From Lates calcarifer (lineage: Eukaryota; Chordata; Actinopteri; Centropomidae): a stretch of 64,000 bases of DNA. Both the position numbers and the translations under genes were made by a program. The notes under the pieces are model-generated. The model had not been told where the DNA came from and searched no databases. It saw nothing but the letters and a program-made list of their open reading frames with translations. The stretch lies in assembly GCF_001640805.2 (NCBI RefSeq), contig NC_066838.1, positions 19,774,749 to 19,838,748 of the forward strand, in the 5' to 3' direction. Below, piece by piece: positions 41,390 to 54,144 of the stretch (positions are counted from its first letter, which is position 1; every line of letters begins with the position of its first letter).

Positions 41390-41600
41390 GGAGGAGGAGA
41401 CCTTAAGGTAGTGTACAGTGGGTTTTAGAGTTTTTTTGCTGCACAGCTTCCTGCTGTGACCAAAAAGTGATGCAATGAGAGCGATCAAAGTAAACCAAAG
41501 GAGTGCAGTTGTAGGCCAGAAAACCACAACAGTGATTTATAAGTTGCTATAAAGCTCCATAGAGTGAGTTGTGTAATCATTTAATGTAGGATTATGACCA
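41390..41600. repeat. dispersed repeat related to 34905-35180
   Basis: AGTGTACAGTGGGTTTTAGA, TTCCTGCTGTGACCAAAAAG and AAAGCTCCATAGAG correspond, with mismatches, to the 35040-35160 segment in the same orientation. Confidence 0.6.
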
Positions 41601-41609
41601 AACTTTCTT

Positions 41610-44600
41610 CATGCATGAGCTTTGTAGGTATGTCATTCCATGTTTCTAGTTTTATGAGCTGATACTATTTAGTCTTTATGTGTTTTCATGGTCACGTTTC
41701 TTCATGCTTTGCTGCCCCCGTGCCTTGTTTACTACTTTAGTAACTTGCAAGCATCCTTGGTCAGGAGAGACGCTCAAACGCACCCACACAGCCCCTTCAC
41801 TGTCAGGGCCACAAAGAGTCAAGAACAACATTCAACCTTGTGACACTGCACACCCGCATCCCCTCATCCCACACATACACAAGCACACACAAACTTTGAC
41901 TGTAGCTGGAAGGAGTGATAGCACACTGTGTCATCCTCAGCGGTGAGGCAATTTGAAGCCTGTCTCCCTCTTCACAGATAGATGCAACATGTCCCCCAGG
42001 ACTGCTGAACACAAACACTCTCATGATCACTCACCCTCACTATAACCTTGAAGCTAAATAGAACAGTTTACCACATGACACAATGTGTGCTACTATATTT
42101 TTTATGTATTAAAGTTTTGGTTGTTAGTGTACCTGGTCTATCAGACTGAATGCAGTTAGTGTATCAATGGTTAAACGTACTGTAAATATATATATAGTTA
42201 TAACTTTGCTAGTACCATATACAGAAGAAGTGTTTTCTCAGTTTTACATTCTGTCAGCCCATGGGTGTTTTCATTTGCTAAACATTGTATTTTATTCTTT
42301 GTTAATCCTTGAGGTATAAATCCTCCCAAACTAAGTTTATATACTATCTAGTGCTCTCCATTTTATCTTAGTGATTAGCATTGCAAGAGATTTGCATGAC
42401 AATGTGGTCACATCTTCTCACTCTTAAACTTAACCACATTAGCACATGTGACGGCTGCTTTCATTTCTCTGCTTCAGTTTGCCAACTATATATTATTCAT
42501 CATGCATTCATGTGCATTCACACTCACTGCACAAAGTGGAGCTTGTTACGTTTAAGTAGCACTCAGAGTCACATGAATAATTGCTAACAGACAGTTACAT
42601 GAGATCTTGTCATATTAGCACTGCACATTCATTATGTCATGACTGTCTCTTAGTATGTTGTAGTGAGCATAACAAAATAAATATGCAGAGAGTAAAACCA
42701 GGGGCAGATACAATAGGACCTAGTGACTGACCACAGTACTTTATGAATTGCTTTATACCCTGTTCATTAATACACGCTAATGGACAACAGTGCTGTGTGC
42801 TTTCACTGGATTTAGAGGGAAGATGTGTGATGTAATACAGAAACTCGTGTTGCTCTGTCACTGCGGCAGGATTTGCAACACAGGGAAAAAGAACTGACTT
42901 CCGCAATTCCTGTGCTGTTTTGTGTTTGTGTGTAACTAAGCCTCACGGTTGCCACAGCAGGCTGTCTGTGTCTCTTAGATTTCTTCGACACGACTTGACC
43001 TCCAGTCTCATTGTCATCCTCCTGCGTGGAGCATCAGTCGATGAGCAGGTCACCCTGAGCTGTCTGCTGTAAATTCCTGTAGTGGTAACTGTACGACAGC
43101 AGGGACAGACTCTCATTCAGCCTCCATCCTCAACCCCACTGAGGTTGTATGTCCTTGTTTGCGTCTCTGCATTCATTGTAAACACCACTGTTGCATAATT
43201 CACAGCAGGAGGGAGGCAGCTGTTCCTGAAGACTGACAGGTAATGGGGCAGCAAGATACTCCTGAGCCTCACAGGAAGCTGGAGATGCAAATCCTTGATG
43301 ACATGGAGATGTAAAGCAGTTCCAGCCGTTCCCAAAGGGATCCCGTCTGGAAGCATGACTGTTCTGCATTGGATAAATGCTATACATTTCAGTAGTGTAT
43401 AGTTACAGGAACATGCACAGTCAAGTGTAAGGAGCTGACTAATGACAGAGTTAATGTTATTCTCATATTTGCCACCTGCATGGAGAGCATCTGCCTGTCA
43501 TCAGAGCGCAATCTCACTCTTTATTAATCTGTTGGGGGTAGTAATGAATTTCATCTGAAAAATTGTAAGGGCTTCCAAAGTTCACTGCTTGCATTCCTGT
43601 TTCTTCTATCTCTTCATCCCCTCATCTCTCCATCTAATGCTCTCGTATTTTAATTTGTACAAAACACAGAAGCATATACTTACAGTAAAAACCATCATGC
43701 TCTATCTAAAGACATTTATTCTTTGTCACACAAGCAGAAAATTCCTGTTTTGACTGGGTGTAGAGACAAGAGATAATGTTTAACTTAAGCCAGATATTTG
43801 TGTGAAGAGAAAAAAAAGTTATAAAAATTCAAATCACTGAAAAAGATTTATCTAGTGAAGCTTCTAAATCATGTTTAATCAGTCAGTAGTCAAGTAAACT
43901 CAACTGTGGCAAAGAAAATCAAAATATAGACTGCTTATTCACAACATTTACAATTATTACAATATTTACGACAAACTGCTTGAAATCCAAACATCAGTGA
44001 ACACATCAATTTATATAACATTATATAATAAATCCATCTTGCTGAGAAAAACATTGTTCAAAAGGATTTGGATGAAAGTAAAGATATACAGTATAGTGTA
44101 ACTGATGAAGATGTGATCAAATCATTGCAGCTGTACTAAAGAAATCTTTTGGAGCCTCGATTCAGCGTGCCTGCACCTCTCTCAAATTGTTTTTGCCTTC
44201 TAGCCAACACACCTGACACTATATTGTGATATGCATACACTGTGTAGCTTTGATAAACCATTAGATTTGACATAATATAGACTTGTAGAACCTCTGATAT
44301 TGAATGAAAGCTGGTTATGCCTTGTTGGCTGCTGGGGATTCTGCAGTGTCTACAAATGCTGTGTAAACAGTTTTAGAAATCAATACTTACCTCTCTGTGT
44401 CTGTATTAAACATAGCTTGTTAGAGAGTAAATATAAATTCATTTCAATAATAACATTTCTGTAATTTCTAGCTGAATACTTCTCAGGCCGCAGCATATTC
44501 TTGAACAAACTGACCAAAAGTGGTGGTTGTTCCTGCACTAACAAGATTGATTGATTGATTTTGTCTGCGCTGTGCGCTGTGTTGTTCTGAATGCTTAGTC

Positions 44601-44690
44601 TGCAACACATTTGTCAAAATGTTTCAAAGGTTGAGAGAATTGAGATGGAAAGACAAGAGAGCTAATAACTTTTTTCTTTCTGAACGGTAT
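41610..44690. other. no gene recognised
   Basis: Short open frames only. The minus-strand frames near 43117-43387 (79 and 85 codons) overlap in different phases and show no family resemblance. Confidence 0.45.
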
Positions 44691-44703
44691 AGAGGAGGTG
44701 GTT

Positions 44704-44728
44704 GGGGGGGTGGGGTGGGGTGGGGGGG
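44704..44728 (+). repeat. G-run with G-quadruplex potential
   Basis: G7-T-G4-T-G4-T-G7: four G-runs with single-T loops, an ideal sequence for a stable parallel quadruplex on the plus strand. Confidence 0.9.
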
Positions 44729-44883
44729 TCGTCCATGAGCCAATGTTCTCTCTGGTAGCTGTGTGATTGTTTCTGCCTGATCCTCCTGCATACGCTTGGT
44801 CACTGCGCTGCGTAGAGTCTCATTAGTATGGGCATCAGCGCCTCTCCTTCAGCTGAACCTGCCATGCCACTACTGTAGTAGAG

Positions 44884-44912
44884 CTGCCTGCCTGCCTGCC
44901 TGCCTGCCTGCC
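44884..44912. repeat. (TGCC)7 microsatellite
   Basis: Seven tandem TGCC units ending CCGCATTG. Confidence 0.95.
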
Positions 44913-44914
44913 GC

Positions 44915-46590
44915 ATTGTCCCTGGATGGCCGATGTGAGTCTGCCAGCTCTGTCTCCTCCCAAGGATGACTGAAATGTGGGCGGGCGTCAGAAGCTGAAT
45001 GTCATGATTCAAGCAAGGGAGATGTTTGTGTTTGAATGTACAGCACAGTTTTATATGTAGATGTATAAGGGACAGGGAACACAAAGGAGGCCATTATTAA
45101 AATCAAAAACAAAAGCAAACATAAAGCCTACGTTAGACTGCATGGTGACAACTGAAGGGCTGTAAAAAAAAAAAACAATCTAAATGCTTGTGTGGTGGAG
45201 AAGACTGTTCCTTTAGTCAAACTGAAGCAATGTGCAAATATACTCTATAATGTTAAATGACTGGGGGCTGTAATGCAATCACAAAGTACCAAGTATATAA
45301 TTGCAAAGAGATGACCCATGATTTCTAAGTATAGTGGATGTGTACATAACTCCAGTGTGTACTTTTCCTATTTCTGTAGCAGGTTTTTGCTGATTTCAGT
45401 TGGATGAACTAATCTTGGATGCACGTCGTAGACAGCCAAGCATATTTATTTGTTTATTCTGACAGTTCTGGCAGTAGCTATACCACCTTTTTTTTTTTTT
45501 AGAAGCCTCACAGGTGGTGGTGTACAGTATAATCCAAGGACAAAACTGACACTGAGAAGAAAAATTACGTCACCTGTAAGATTCAGTGCTTCTCAAGAAA
45601 CAAAACAGATGTTTGCGAGGCAGGCTAAGCTTTTGGAACAGGGAAAACAAAACATGAAAAGAGTGTGAAGAGGAGACTTCTGGAGAACACTCACAGACAC
45701 ACAAAAAAAAAAAAACAGAGAGGAAAAAGCAAGCCAGCCAAGTTGTCAAGTTGTCTCATTGCAAGAGAGGCACCAGAGTAGTCTAGAAGGTAACATGTAC
45801 TACCAGTGAAGCAAAAAAGCCATAGAATTTTTGAACCTGCCTCACATGACATTAAAACTGGGTACTGTCCTTCAAAACAGGCAACACCAGAAGTCACTGT
45901 CACCTGCAGGATCATGTCTTATAGGATGCATATAGGTGGTTGAGCCAGAGCTATAGACCTGAGACAAGCTTTGACCTTGAGGGGTCCTGGCATTCTAGCT
46001 GTTTTCATTACTTATGCTAAGCTAACTAGCTGTTTGCTGCTGCTGCTGTTGCTTCATATTTACTGTGTAGACATGAAATTCATCAGCTGTCTCATTTACT
46101 GTAACTTTCAGCGAGAAAAGGAAAAGGCCTATTTACACTTAGCTACAAACTGTAGTTTACAAACCTTTAAAAGCAAAAGTTTCATTATTTGACCCAATGA
46201 AATAACAAAGAGAGGCCAAAGAGTGGCCCTAACACTTTGAGCATGTACTAATTGTTAGGCCTATAAATTGAACTTGATTTCAGCTATTCAAAAAAACACT
46301 TCTAACACAAGTTTGATTGGAAAATGTTGAAATGCAGTGTAATTTTTGTGGTCATCATTTAGAGACCTTGTTTGACTATGAGATCTTGTGCCTTGACCTC
46401 AACTTGTCCAACAGAACTTGAGACTCTTGAGACTCTGAGATTTGCTCAAAAGTGCTTCACAAAAAACATGATAAATCCATTTAAATATGGGGATAAGCGT
46501 GCAAATTTCCAAATTCAGTTTCCCCTGGAAGGTATTCATAGTGTTGAATTCATGTTAAAGGAGACAAAAATAGCTGTGTAACAAATGAAA
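44915..46590. other. no gene recognised
   Basis: It contains A12-13 runs near 45164 and 45703 and a T12 run at 45490. No coding feature is seen. Confidence 0.45.
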
Positions 46591-46594
46591 GAAA

Positions 46595-46760
46595 GAGAGC
46601 CAGAGAGAGAAGTTCAGTCCCTGACTCCTTTCTCACCTTTGTACAGCTGACCAATCACAGCCTGAAGTGGGTGTAAATGTCAAATTGTTTTGGAAAGTTA
46701 CAGAAATGGTCGCACGCAGACCCCCCCATCTGACGTCTGAAAAGCGTGGGGGGAGAAAGG
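46595..46760. repeat. dispersed repeat, family R3, copy 2
   Basis: Same-strand relative of 36660-36840, sharing CACCTTTGTACAGCTGA and GGAAAGTTACAGAAATGGTC. Confidence 0.7.
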
Positions 46761-46764
46761 GGTT

Positions 46765-48650
46765 TCAGAAACTGTGTATATAAATACATTTTGAAACTAA
46801 GCATACCGGCTGCTTCTGCCTGTCAAGCAAGAAATAGCTCAAAAGAACATGATCTTTGTCTCATTCCAGCAAACTATTTGCTAAGTAACTCTGTCGTGAT
46901 TTACTGCCAAAAAACAAACAAACAAATAAACAGACTGCTGGGCTTCAATCAGGACCCTAATTCAGACCTCAACCTTGACAGGCATTCAGGTTCTCCCATT
47001 CCCTTATCGTGGTGTTCAAAGCATTAACGCAAAGTGAGGTTTATACTTGAAATGAATGGAAGGAAGGGACAATTGTATAAGCATGGAAAAGAGCTGAGAG
47101 GAGAGATATTTTTATATTCTTTCTCTGTGCACTCACAGCCATTGTCCTTCGTCCCTCCTGGAGGCCAGAGGGTAAACTCCCCTCTCACTCCCTGCTGCTA
47201 TGTCATCACTGCTGGCCTTCATTCAATCAGTGTGACAATAAGATGAAACTGCGCTGCCTTTGCAAAGTCACCTGATTATGCAATGTTCTGTTTTTAGCCT
47301 TCACAGCATCAGCTCATCTATTCACATATTGCTGTGCTTCAGAACACCACAGAACACAAGAAAGAAAAATCACAGATAAAACTTGTTATTATTAGAGCTT
47401 CACTTTGCGTCTCATTGATGTAATATTACATAAATTGGTAGACAATGCTTTGTTGTGTGCTGTGATTACACCGGGTTTCTTGCTGTGTGGTTTGCCATTT
47501 CCCACTAAATCTAACTTTAAGACATCACATTTCAGTCGTCATGGTTTCTTAGACCCCCCTCCCACCTGCTCCATGTAACGCACGCCGCAGGAGTGAGAGT
47601 TTTTCCAGGCATGACTCGAAGACACTGACACCTACCCGTTTTGTTCCTTGTGTGCTCACAGTAAGACATATTGACATGTTGTCTCAGTGTTTTTGATAAT
47701 GCATTTGGTCCTGCTAGATAAGAGGCCCATACATCAAGCTGTGACAGGTCTGTTGAGCAGCAGCCTCACCTCCTCACTTATATTCTCTCATTCATCCTGT
47801 ACAATTGTTTTTGTCTATTTTACTCCCACACATTTCTGTTTACTTTCTTTTATTTTTCTCCCTCTGCTGCCATTTTTCTATCCTAAATGCTGCTTCTCCA
47901 TTTGTCAGTTTTTTCCCTTTCAAGTGTTTCTCCTTGTCTCTGCCCTTGTTACTGTCTGTTCCTTCTTTTTTAATGTTCTTGCCATCCTGGCACAGAGTCT
48001 GTCGCACTGAGACTCTGCCTCATCTCAAATTTCAGCTTGACTCAGTCCTTCTCTTCCCCTCCTTTTTCATTCTTTGAGGCTTTAATTAATGTCATTTTTG
48101 ATAAACAGAAAGTTGCAGTGCTCCCTTCTTTTTCATCTTGTTGGTAGCTGCAGCGTGGAAGAGATGGAAAAAGTAAACACCTGACGGAAAATGTATTTAA
48201 AAATTATGGAGGCCTTGGTTTGGAATTAGTGGCGTTAACAGCTCCTTAGGGTAAACAGGGCGGGACAGGCTCATTTGTCACAAGCTGAAGCCTCAAAGGC
48301 AGAACGGGCTTGACTGAACAGGTGAGTGCGGAAAATGAAGTAATGGTGGTTGTGCTCTGGTGAGAAGTTTGTTGGCTGTGTTAGTGATTAATTTCTGATA
48401 TCCTTGATGATCAAACGTTTATTTAAATGCTGGTGCTGATTAGGCTGGACATGGTGGGGAAAGGCACTTATCAAGCTCTCTCTCTTGAGCATTAGCTAAA
48501 CCATGATTGTGAAATCACAGCTTAGTAACCTCAGGCTCTGGATTTCTCCACATGCCGACTAGTAAATCAGCTGTGTAGTATTTCCCCAGTCTGTGAAAGC
48601 CTTTCCTTTATGCTGTCAGAGTTAAGGCTAATGTTGGCAGCTCTGTAGCT
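46765..48650. other. no gene recognised
   Basis: The pyrimidine-rich stretch 47760-48070 gives hydrophobic-looking spurious frames. Otherwise it appears to be unique sequence. Confidence 0.45.
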
Positions 48651-48659
48651 TCTTTAGCT

Positions 48660-48790
48660 CTGGAGAAGCAGTGGTCAAAACTGAAGAAGCCTCTTGGATG
48701 AGAGGTGAAACATCCTCAAGTACCTACAACCAAGTCCAGCTGCCCTTGAATCAGCTTTTCCAACCATGATCTGGATGACTGAGAGTATTC
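48660..48790 (+). repeat. dispersed retroelement-like fragment
   Basis: Contains CTGAAGAAGCCTCTTGGATG, AGAGGTGAAACATCCTCAAG, CCAAGTCCAGCTGCC and ATCTGGATGACTGAGA in the order found in a very common teleost dispersed repeat. The class is uncertain. Confidence 0.65.
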
Positions 48791-48799
48791 ACAGACAAA

Positions 48800-51630
48800 C
48801 AGGGTTATGTTAGAGCAAAATAAAAGTTTGAGCTTACACTTTTCCTCTTGACACTCAGATACAAGGACCAACTAGCTCTACACAGGTATTGCAGTATGTT
48901 GTATATAGCCATCAAGTGCATGTGTAAGACTGTTTTTACATAGTTCTGGGTTTAGCTCAAGTCACCTGCAAACAATAAGATTTTCAACCAACCAACAAAA
49001 CTAGTAATTAGTTAGCTAGCTGACTAATTAATTAGTAATTAGTCAATTAATTAGTAATTAGTCAGCTAGCTTTAGCTAATAAACCTGCCAACAACAGTGA
49101 TCATTCCAGCTGGCAAAACTGATGACTGTTCAATCAAGAACACATTGTTTCTAAAAAAATTACTAAGAATTGTGAATGGTAGATCTACCACCATTGTAAT
49201 TTTAACTACATAGTTGCATAAGCGTCATGGCTGTGCTGACTGCACATGTCCTCCTTAATTACTACCTATCTGCAAAATGAAATTCTGCACATGGCCGGTG
49301 GTGGCAGTATCAGAAATTAAAGTCAGGAGAAGGTCTGGGTGAACACAGCAATGTCAGAAAGCTTTGCAGGGAAACACATCAAGCTTGTCCACCTGACATA
49401 GTATTTATGATGTCAGCACCACCATTTTCTCTGCTGTGATCTCAACATCAACACTATTGTAACCTTTTTGACTGTCACTTTGGCTTTATTTAGATTATAA
49501 GCAGTAGTTCACAAAGAGAATATTCAGTTTTTGGTCAGAAATGATTAGGCCCCAATCTGCCCCCAAGTTGATATGTGTTCTAAACCTCTAGATACACAAA
49601 CAGTACACAATGATGCTGGGATCACAGCAGCTGTCTGTTAGTATAAAGCAAGTATATTAGTGGAAAACATGACAGGTATAGCAGTAACATGAGTGAAGTG
49701 TCAGGTGGGTCTCAACACCTTGACTTTAGGTCTTTTTTAGTGTAGGATGTAGAGGCCACACAAAAAATGCACAAGGAAATCGATTCTCCAAAAACTCATC
49801 AGCATCGGTTCTGGCCAGGTTTGATTCATGGGGCACCTCCTCTATTGATTGAGCCCGCTTTGTTCTGAGATCAAGCCCGCCCCCGGCTCAACATGTGGTC
49901 AGGATTTGCATCCAGCATTTCATTATCAAAGGCTTCACAGGGCACGCTGGCACCCAAAATGCTGATCCTGGTTGTGGGTGATGTATCCTTGAACAAAAGA
50001 AACTGTAACTTTTGCATTATTTATGTGCTTGGTGTTTGGTATGCTAATAGTGGACATTATTATTTCCCCCCTCTCATGACATATGGCTGCTCTCATCCCA
50101 GTGGTACACAAACTCAGCTGACTGAGACTATTGGTGACACAGTCAAGGGAAAAAGGATGACCTTTCTTTTTCTCCCTATCAACTTTTAATGAGTTCTATT
50201 TTAATAAAATCTAAGAAATCACCTTGTAAAGATAAAGTCTGTTTTGAGACTATAGTTCTGTTCGACTAAATTTTACAGACTAAAATAATTTCTATGCTGT
50301 TATATGTCATCCCCCCCCCCATTCGTTAATTTGCTATCAAAACAGCTTAACTAAGTAACCCCTTTATCTTATCACCACAACAGATAAATCCCCCTTATTT
50401 TTTTACCAGCCACTTATCACTTAATGTATCGTCCTCTGGCTCCAGCGAATCTGCTCATCAGCAGAAAACACTGCAGGATATACACGAATTTTAAGTTTGC
50501 TTCAGAAGTAAATGTGAATCATTACACTCTAACTAACTATCTGGCTGGCAAGCTGACTCACAGTATGTTATTTGATGTGATCAACCGGTAGTGCTGATGT
50601 CAGGAATTATTCCTTGCAGCCAGACTCTGCAGTCACTGAATCACAAAACACTTTTTTCTCTCTGTGTTTGTGTGTCTCAAACTGATTCAGAAAAAAATGT
50701 TAGTTTTAATTAAAGGTCACACAAAATACACTAAACATATGATAAATACTGTATGTATCGATAAATGGGATTAGTAACACAAGCCCAAGGAACAAAAGGA
50801 GGGTGTGTATATCATCAGCTATAGTGCTGAATAGTTCATCATTCATTTTATTTTATTTCACTCTTTTCTTATGCCCTTTTCCAGATGTTATTCCTCTGCA
50901 TTAACAGAAAACATGCAATAAAGGAAATTAATTAACAATCAAACAGAAGCACATTCAGCTGCTGGAGGCAAAAATTGGCCTGTTCTCTGTATTCTGCGCA
51001 AGGGGGCTGCAAACATGGCCGAAGCCCAAGTGTGGAATAACTACAGTAACAATAGCTGTCAGATTATTGGTTTAAGCCAATGCCACTTTGAGATTTCACC
51101 ACACAGCTATTTCCCTTTCTTTGATTATTGGTATTAGAGCAATAAAAATGGCTTATCATTATTCTTCCATTTGTAATCCCCTCAATATTAAATGTCACTA
51201 TAAGCTCATGAAAGGCCAAGGGTGATCATGTATGGTCTTAATGTCAGACAACAATGCCAAATCCTATTTTAAAATAAGGGGCTGAACTAATTGAATTCCT
51301 CTAGTATCACTCTTGCTCCAGGTTTATCCTATTTATAAATCTAGCAAAACATCTGATGTATCCCTTTACGTACACCATATGCTGTAACATTAATACACCT
51401 GCTTCTTGTTACCAGTGTGTGTGGATATATTTGTCCTCTCTGACAAACCTCACTTGAGTTAAAACCACTTGCTTCAGGCACCGTACAGTCTCAGCACAGA
51501 CTAAAGTCACATTCAAACCCTAACAAGTCAAAAGAACATAATGTTTATAGATCAATTAAAGTGAATCCAATAGAAGAGGGAAGCTTTTCTAATTTTTACA
51601 TTTTGATTTTATAACAAGATATTTTTCATT
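48800..51630. other. no gene recognised
   Basis: It holds a palindromic TAATTAG/CTAATTA cluster at 48995-49080 and a C10 run near 50312. The tract 50930-51230 has no obvious repeat and a mixed base composition, but no coding evidence. Confidence 0.45.
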
Positions 51631-51639
51631 ACTATTATG

Positions 51640-51740
51640 ACATAGTTTTGGTCTTTATGAACTCCTGGGGAAATGCTCCATAATGTTCACCAGTCAGTCA
51701 CTAACTGTGTCTGTGTTGCACAGGTTTACAGGGGGATCAT
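51640..51740. repeat. fragment of the 34905-type repeat
   Basis: TTCACCAGTCAGTCACTAAC and TGTGTCTGTGTTGCAC correspond to TTCACCAGCTAGTCACCAGC and TGTGTTTGTCTGC near 34998-35030. Confidence 0.5.
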
Positions 51741-51794
51741 CACTAAAAACAGCTGTCTGCTACAGCTAGAAACAACACCAATGGTGGGTTACTG

Positions 51795-52160
51795 GTGAAT
51801 GCACTCACCAAGCACCTGCTCATTCACGTAATTATCAAATCAGCCAATCACGTGGCAGCAGAAATCTGAGGCTGCAGGCTCACCTAAACTGGATGGATTT
51901 CTAACAGCTACTCCCAGCATGATAATGCACCATGTCGTGAAGCAGAAGTCATCTGGTTTCCTGAACATGCCAATGAGTTCAGTGTACTTCAGTGGCCCCA
52001 GAATGACCAGATCTGAATCTGGGAGATTGGCAGCATGAAGGTAAAGCTGACAAATCTGCAGGAACTATGTGATGCAATCTTGCCAACATGGACCAGAATC
52101 TCAAATTCATGCCATGAAGAAATGAGGGTGTTTTGAGAGCGAAGGGAGGCCCCACACCTG
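51795..52160 (+). mobile_element. internally deleted Tc1-like transposon with transposase relic
   Basis: The 5' part (CACCTGCTCATTCACGTAAT, CAGCCAATCACGTGGCAGCA) matches the start of a familiar fish Tc1-like element. It then jumps to the 3' part, whose plus frame reads HDNAPC…EANEFSVLQWPQ-like residues. This is the region of the second catalytic Asp of Tc1 DDE transposases, followed by a stop. The central part of the transposase gene is deleted, so the copy is inactive. Confidence 0.85.
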
Positions 52161-52169
52161 AAAAAGTCT

Positions 52170-53810
52170 CAGTGAGTGTGAAGTATATCCATTTTTAGTA
52201 CATTTAGTAAAATATGTGACAATTCAGTTTATTCTAATGCAGTAACATAAAAAAGCTAAGTAATGAGGTGGACGTTTGTAGTGTCACGAAACAGCTTGAG
52301 GTAAAATTGTGATACAAACTAACAGTGCAAACATTAGATCACAGCCAACTGAGCATTTGATGAGACTGAACCAATTTTAATCCCTGTGATAAATACTTCC
52401 CTACAATATTTGTAATACTGGTCAGAAAGCACACACGATTAGTATTCATTACAACTTTGGTCACTGTCCAGTCAGTGTTTACTATTCCCTCTTGGAGTTA
52501 TAGCTCAGCTGTGCAGACATCAATCCATTGAGGGGAACAAGTGGAAGTGCAGCAACTGTGTGTCAATTTAGCGATTAAGATTTCTCTCATGACGTATGTG
52601 AGCTCCACTGATGCAGCTGATCTTAGTCTTGACAGTAGCTCTCGGCCTGAAAGACTTGGTGATAAGCTATGTTACAAAATGCTCCTCCTGTATGTATGTG
52701 TGTGTGTGTGTGTGTGTGTGTTTTGGTGCAGCTGGCTTGACAGCAGCGTCATGGCTGTGTGTGATGGAGTGCTCACAGCAGGCTGACCAGAGTAATGAGA
52801 AGTGCATGGTTGCAGCTGATACCTAGGGCCTGGCTCACCTGAAATGGATACTCACTCATGAGTGCACACAGCCACAACCTCGCCCTGATACAATAAACTG
52901 AAAGCATTTTAGAGGACGCTCGTATCACTTCATTTATCAAGCTTTTTTTTGACCACCTTGCCGCTGTGAGTAAGATTTATGTGTGATGCTATCTAGGCTT
53001 TAATGGCATAAGCCCTTCTTCACTTTGTCAGTGATATTGACTGAGGTTTCATAAATGTTGTTGTGGAAAATTGACCAGTTTAAGAGGATTGCACCCCAAG
53101 GAGACAAATTCCCCTCTATTTATCATGTCTGTTGCTGTGAGGAAGCTTGCATGTAGTTCCTGTGGTCGTAAGACGCAGTGGTTCAGACTTCAAGCTTGAT
53201 CTCACTGTCAGATCAATAGGATGTTTGGAGCTGTCTCACGGGTATTCTCCTCGAGGAGCCCCTCGGCAGACATTTATTCAGAGGGGGTTTGTCAGCTAGT
53301 GAGAGTGGTTAGTGTGGCAGAGTGGTCAAGTGGCAGGAGAGTCCAGCCTCTAAGTGGAGTCTCACAGTGACTTGATGGAGCATGTCTTTAACTGTTATCT
53401 GGAGACTACCCTCCCAAGAAAAACTACAGCATCACTTGTTTCAGAAAATCCCCAAAAGCAACACATTTACAGTCAAGTGACTAAGCCCTGCAGCGTCTGT
53501 AGGATTCCTGTGCATTGGAAACAAAGGGAGAAGTCAGGTGCTGTTATTACAGAGCCACAGAGTCCACAAAGGGATAAGCTCAAGAAGAGTACAACAAAAC
53601 AACGTACTGTAACATGGGATACTGCTGTTTGTTTCCTGTTTCCTACTGACAGTCAACAGTCAAGATTTCTAACCTTGACCAAGTAGTTATAGTTGTAACC
53701 ATGCTTGGTTCCCTAGATTAAACAATCAATAGAAAAAATAATTAGGGGATTAATTGATAATGAAAATATATGTTAATTGCTATTATAATGTTGATCAATG
53801 TGGAGGAATG
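52170..53810. other. no gene recognised
   Basis: The longest frame is 110 codons at 53354-53686 on the plus strand; it has no recognisable domain and no splice support. Confidence 0.45.
52691..52721. repeat. (TG)n microsatellite
   Basis: TATG units merging into about 12 TG units. Confidence 0.95.
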
Positions 53811-53814
53811 TCCT

Positions 53815-53945
53815 GTTAAGGCAAGACCTAGAGTCTGCTAAGGTGCTCGCAGTGACTATGACTATGACTGGCATGCTGATGTTTAGCAGGTATGTTTATC
53901 ATGCTCACCATCTTAGTTAAGCAGGCTAATTAGCACAAAGTCATA
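53815..53945. repeat. dispersed repeat, family R1, copy 2 (fragment)
   Basis: GGCATGCTGATGTTTAGCAG and ATGCTCACCATCTTAGTTAA match the GCTAAC-rich block of family R1, in the orientation of the 61110 copy. Confidence 0.7.
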
Positions 53946-54091
53946 AAGCAGAGTCTGGGACATAGTGATGATGGTACCAAAGTGATGAACCAGTTGACCG
54001 TCTGAGACAAAAATTCTTGACATAATTGACATTCTCAGATTGTATGTTGTTCTGAATACAAATGTCCAGTAAACATTTAAATGTCTCCAGA

Positions 54092-54094
<3 letters not shown>

Positions 54095-54126
<32 letters not shown>

Positions 54127-54142
54127 AAGAAAGAAAGAAAGA
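54095..54142. repeat. poly(A) run followed by (AAAG)n
   Basis: About 29 A residues and then AAAG units; possibly the tail of a retroposed insertion. Confidence 0.95.
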
Positions 54143-54144
54143 AG

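Noticed and set aside
43117..43387. Minus-strand frames of 79 and 85 codons, possibly an exon
   Set aside because: The two frames overlap in different phases, no flanking splice sites fit, and no family was recognised.
53354..53686. 110-codon plus-strand frame
   Set aside because: No domain, no splice context and no recognised homolog; a frame of this length is expected by chance in 41 kb of non-coding DNA.
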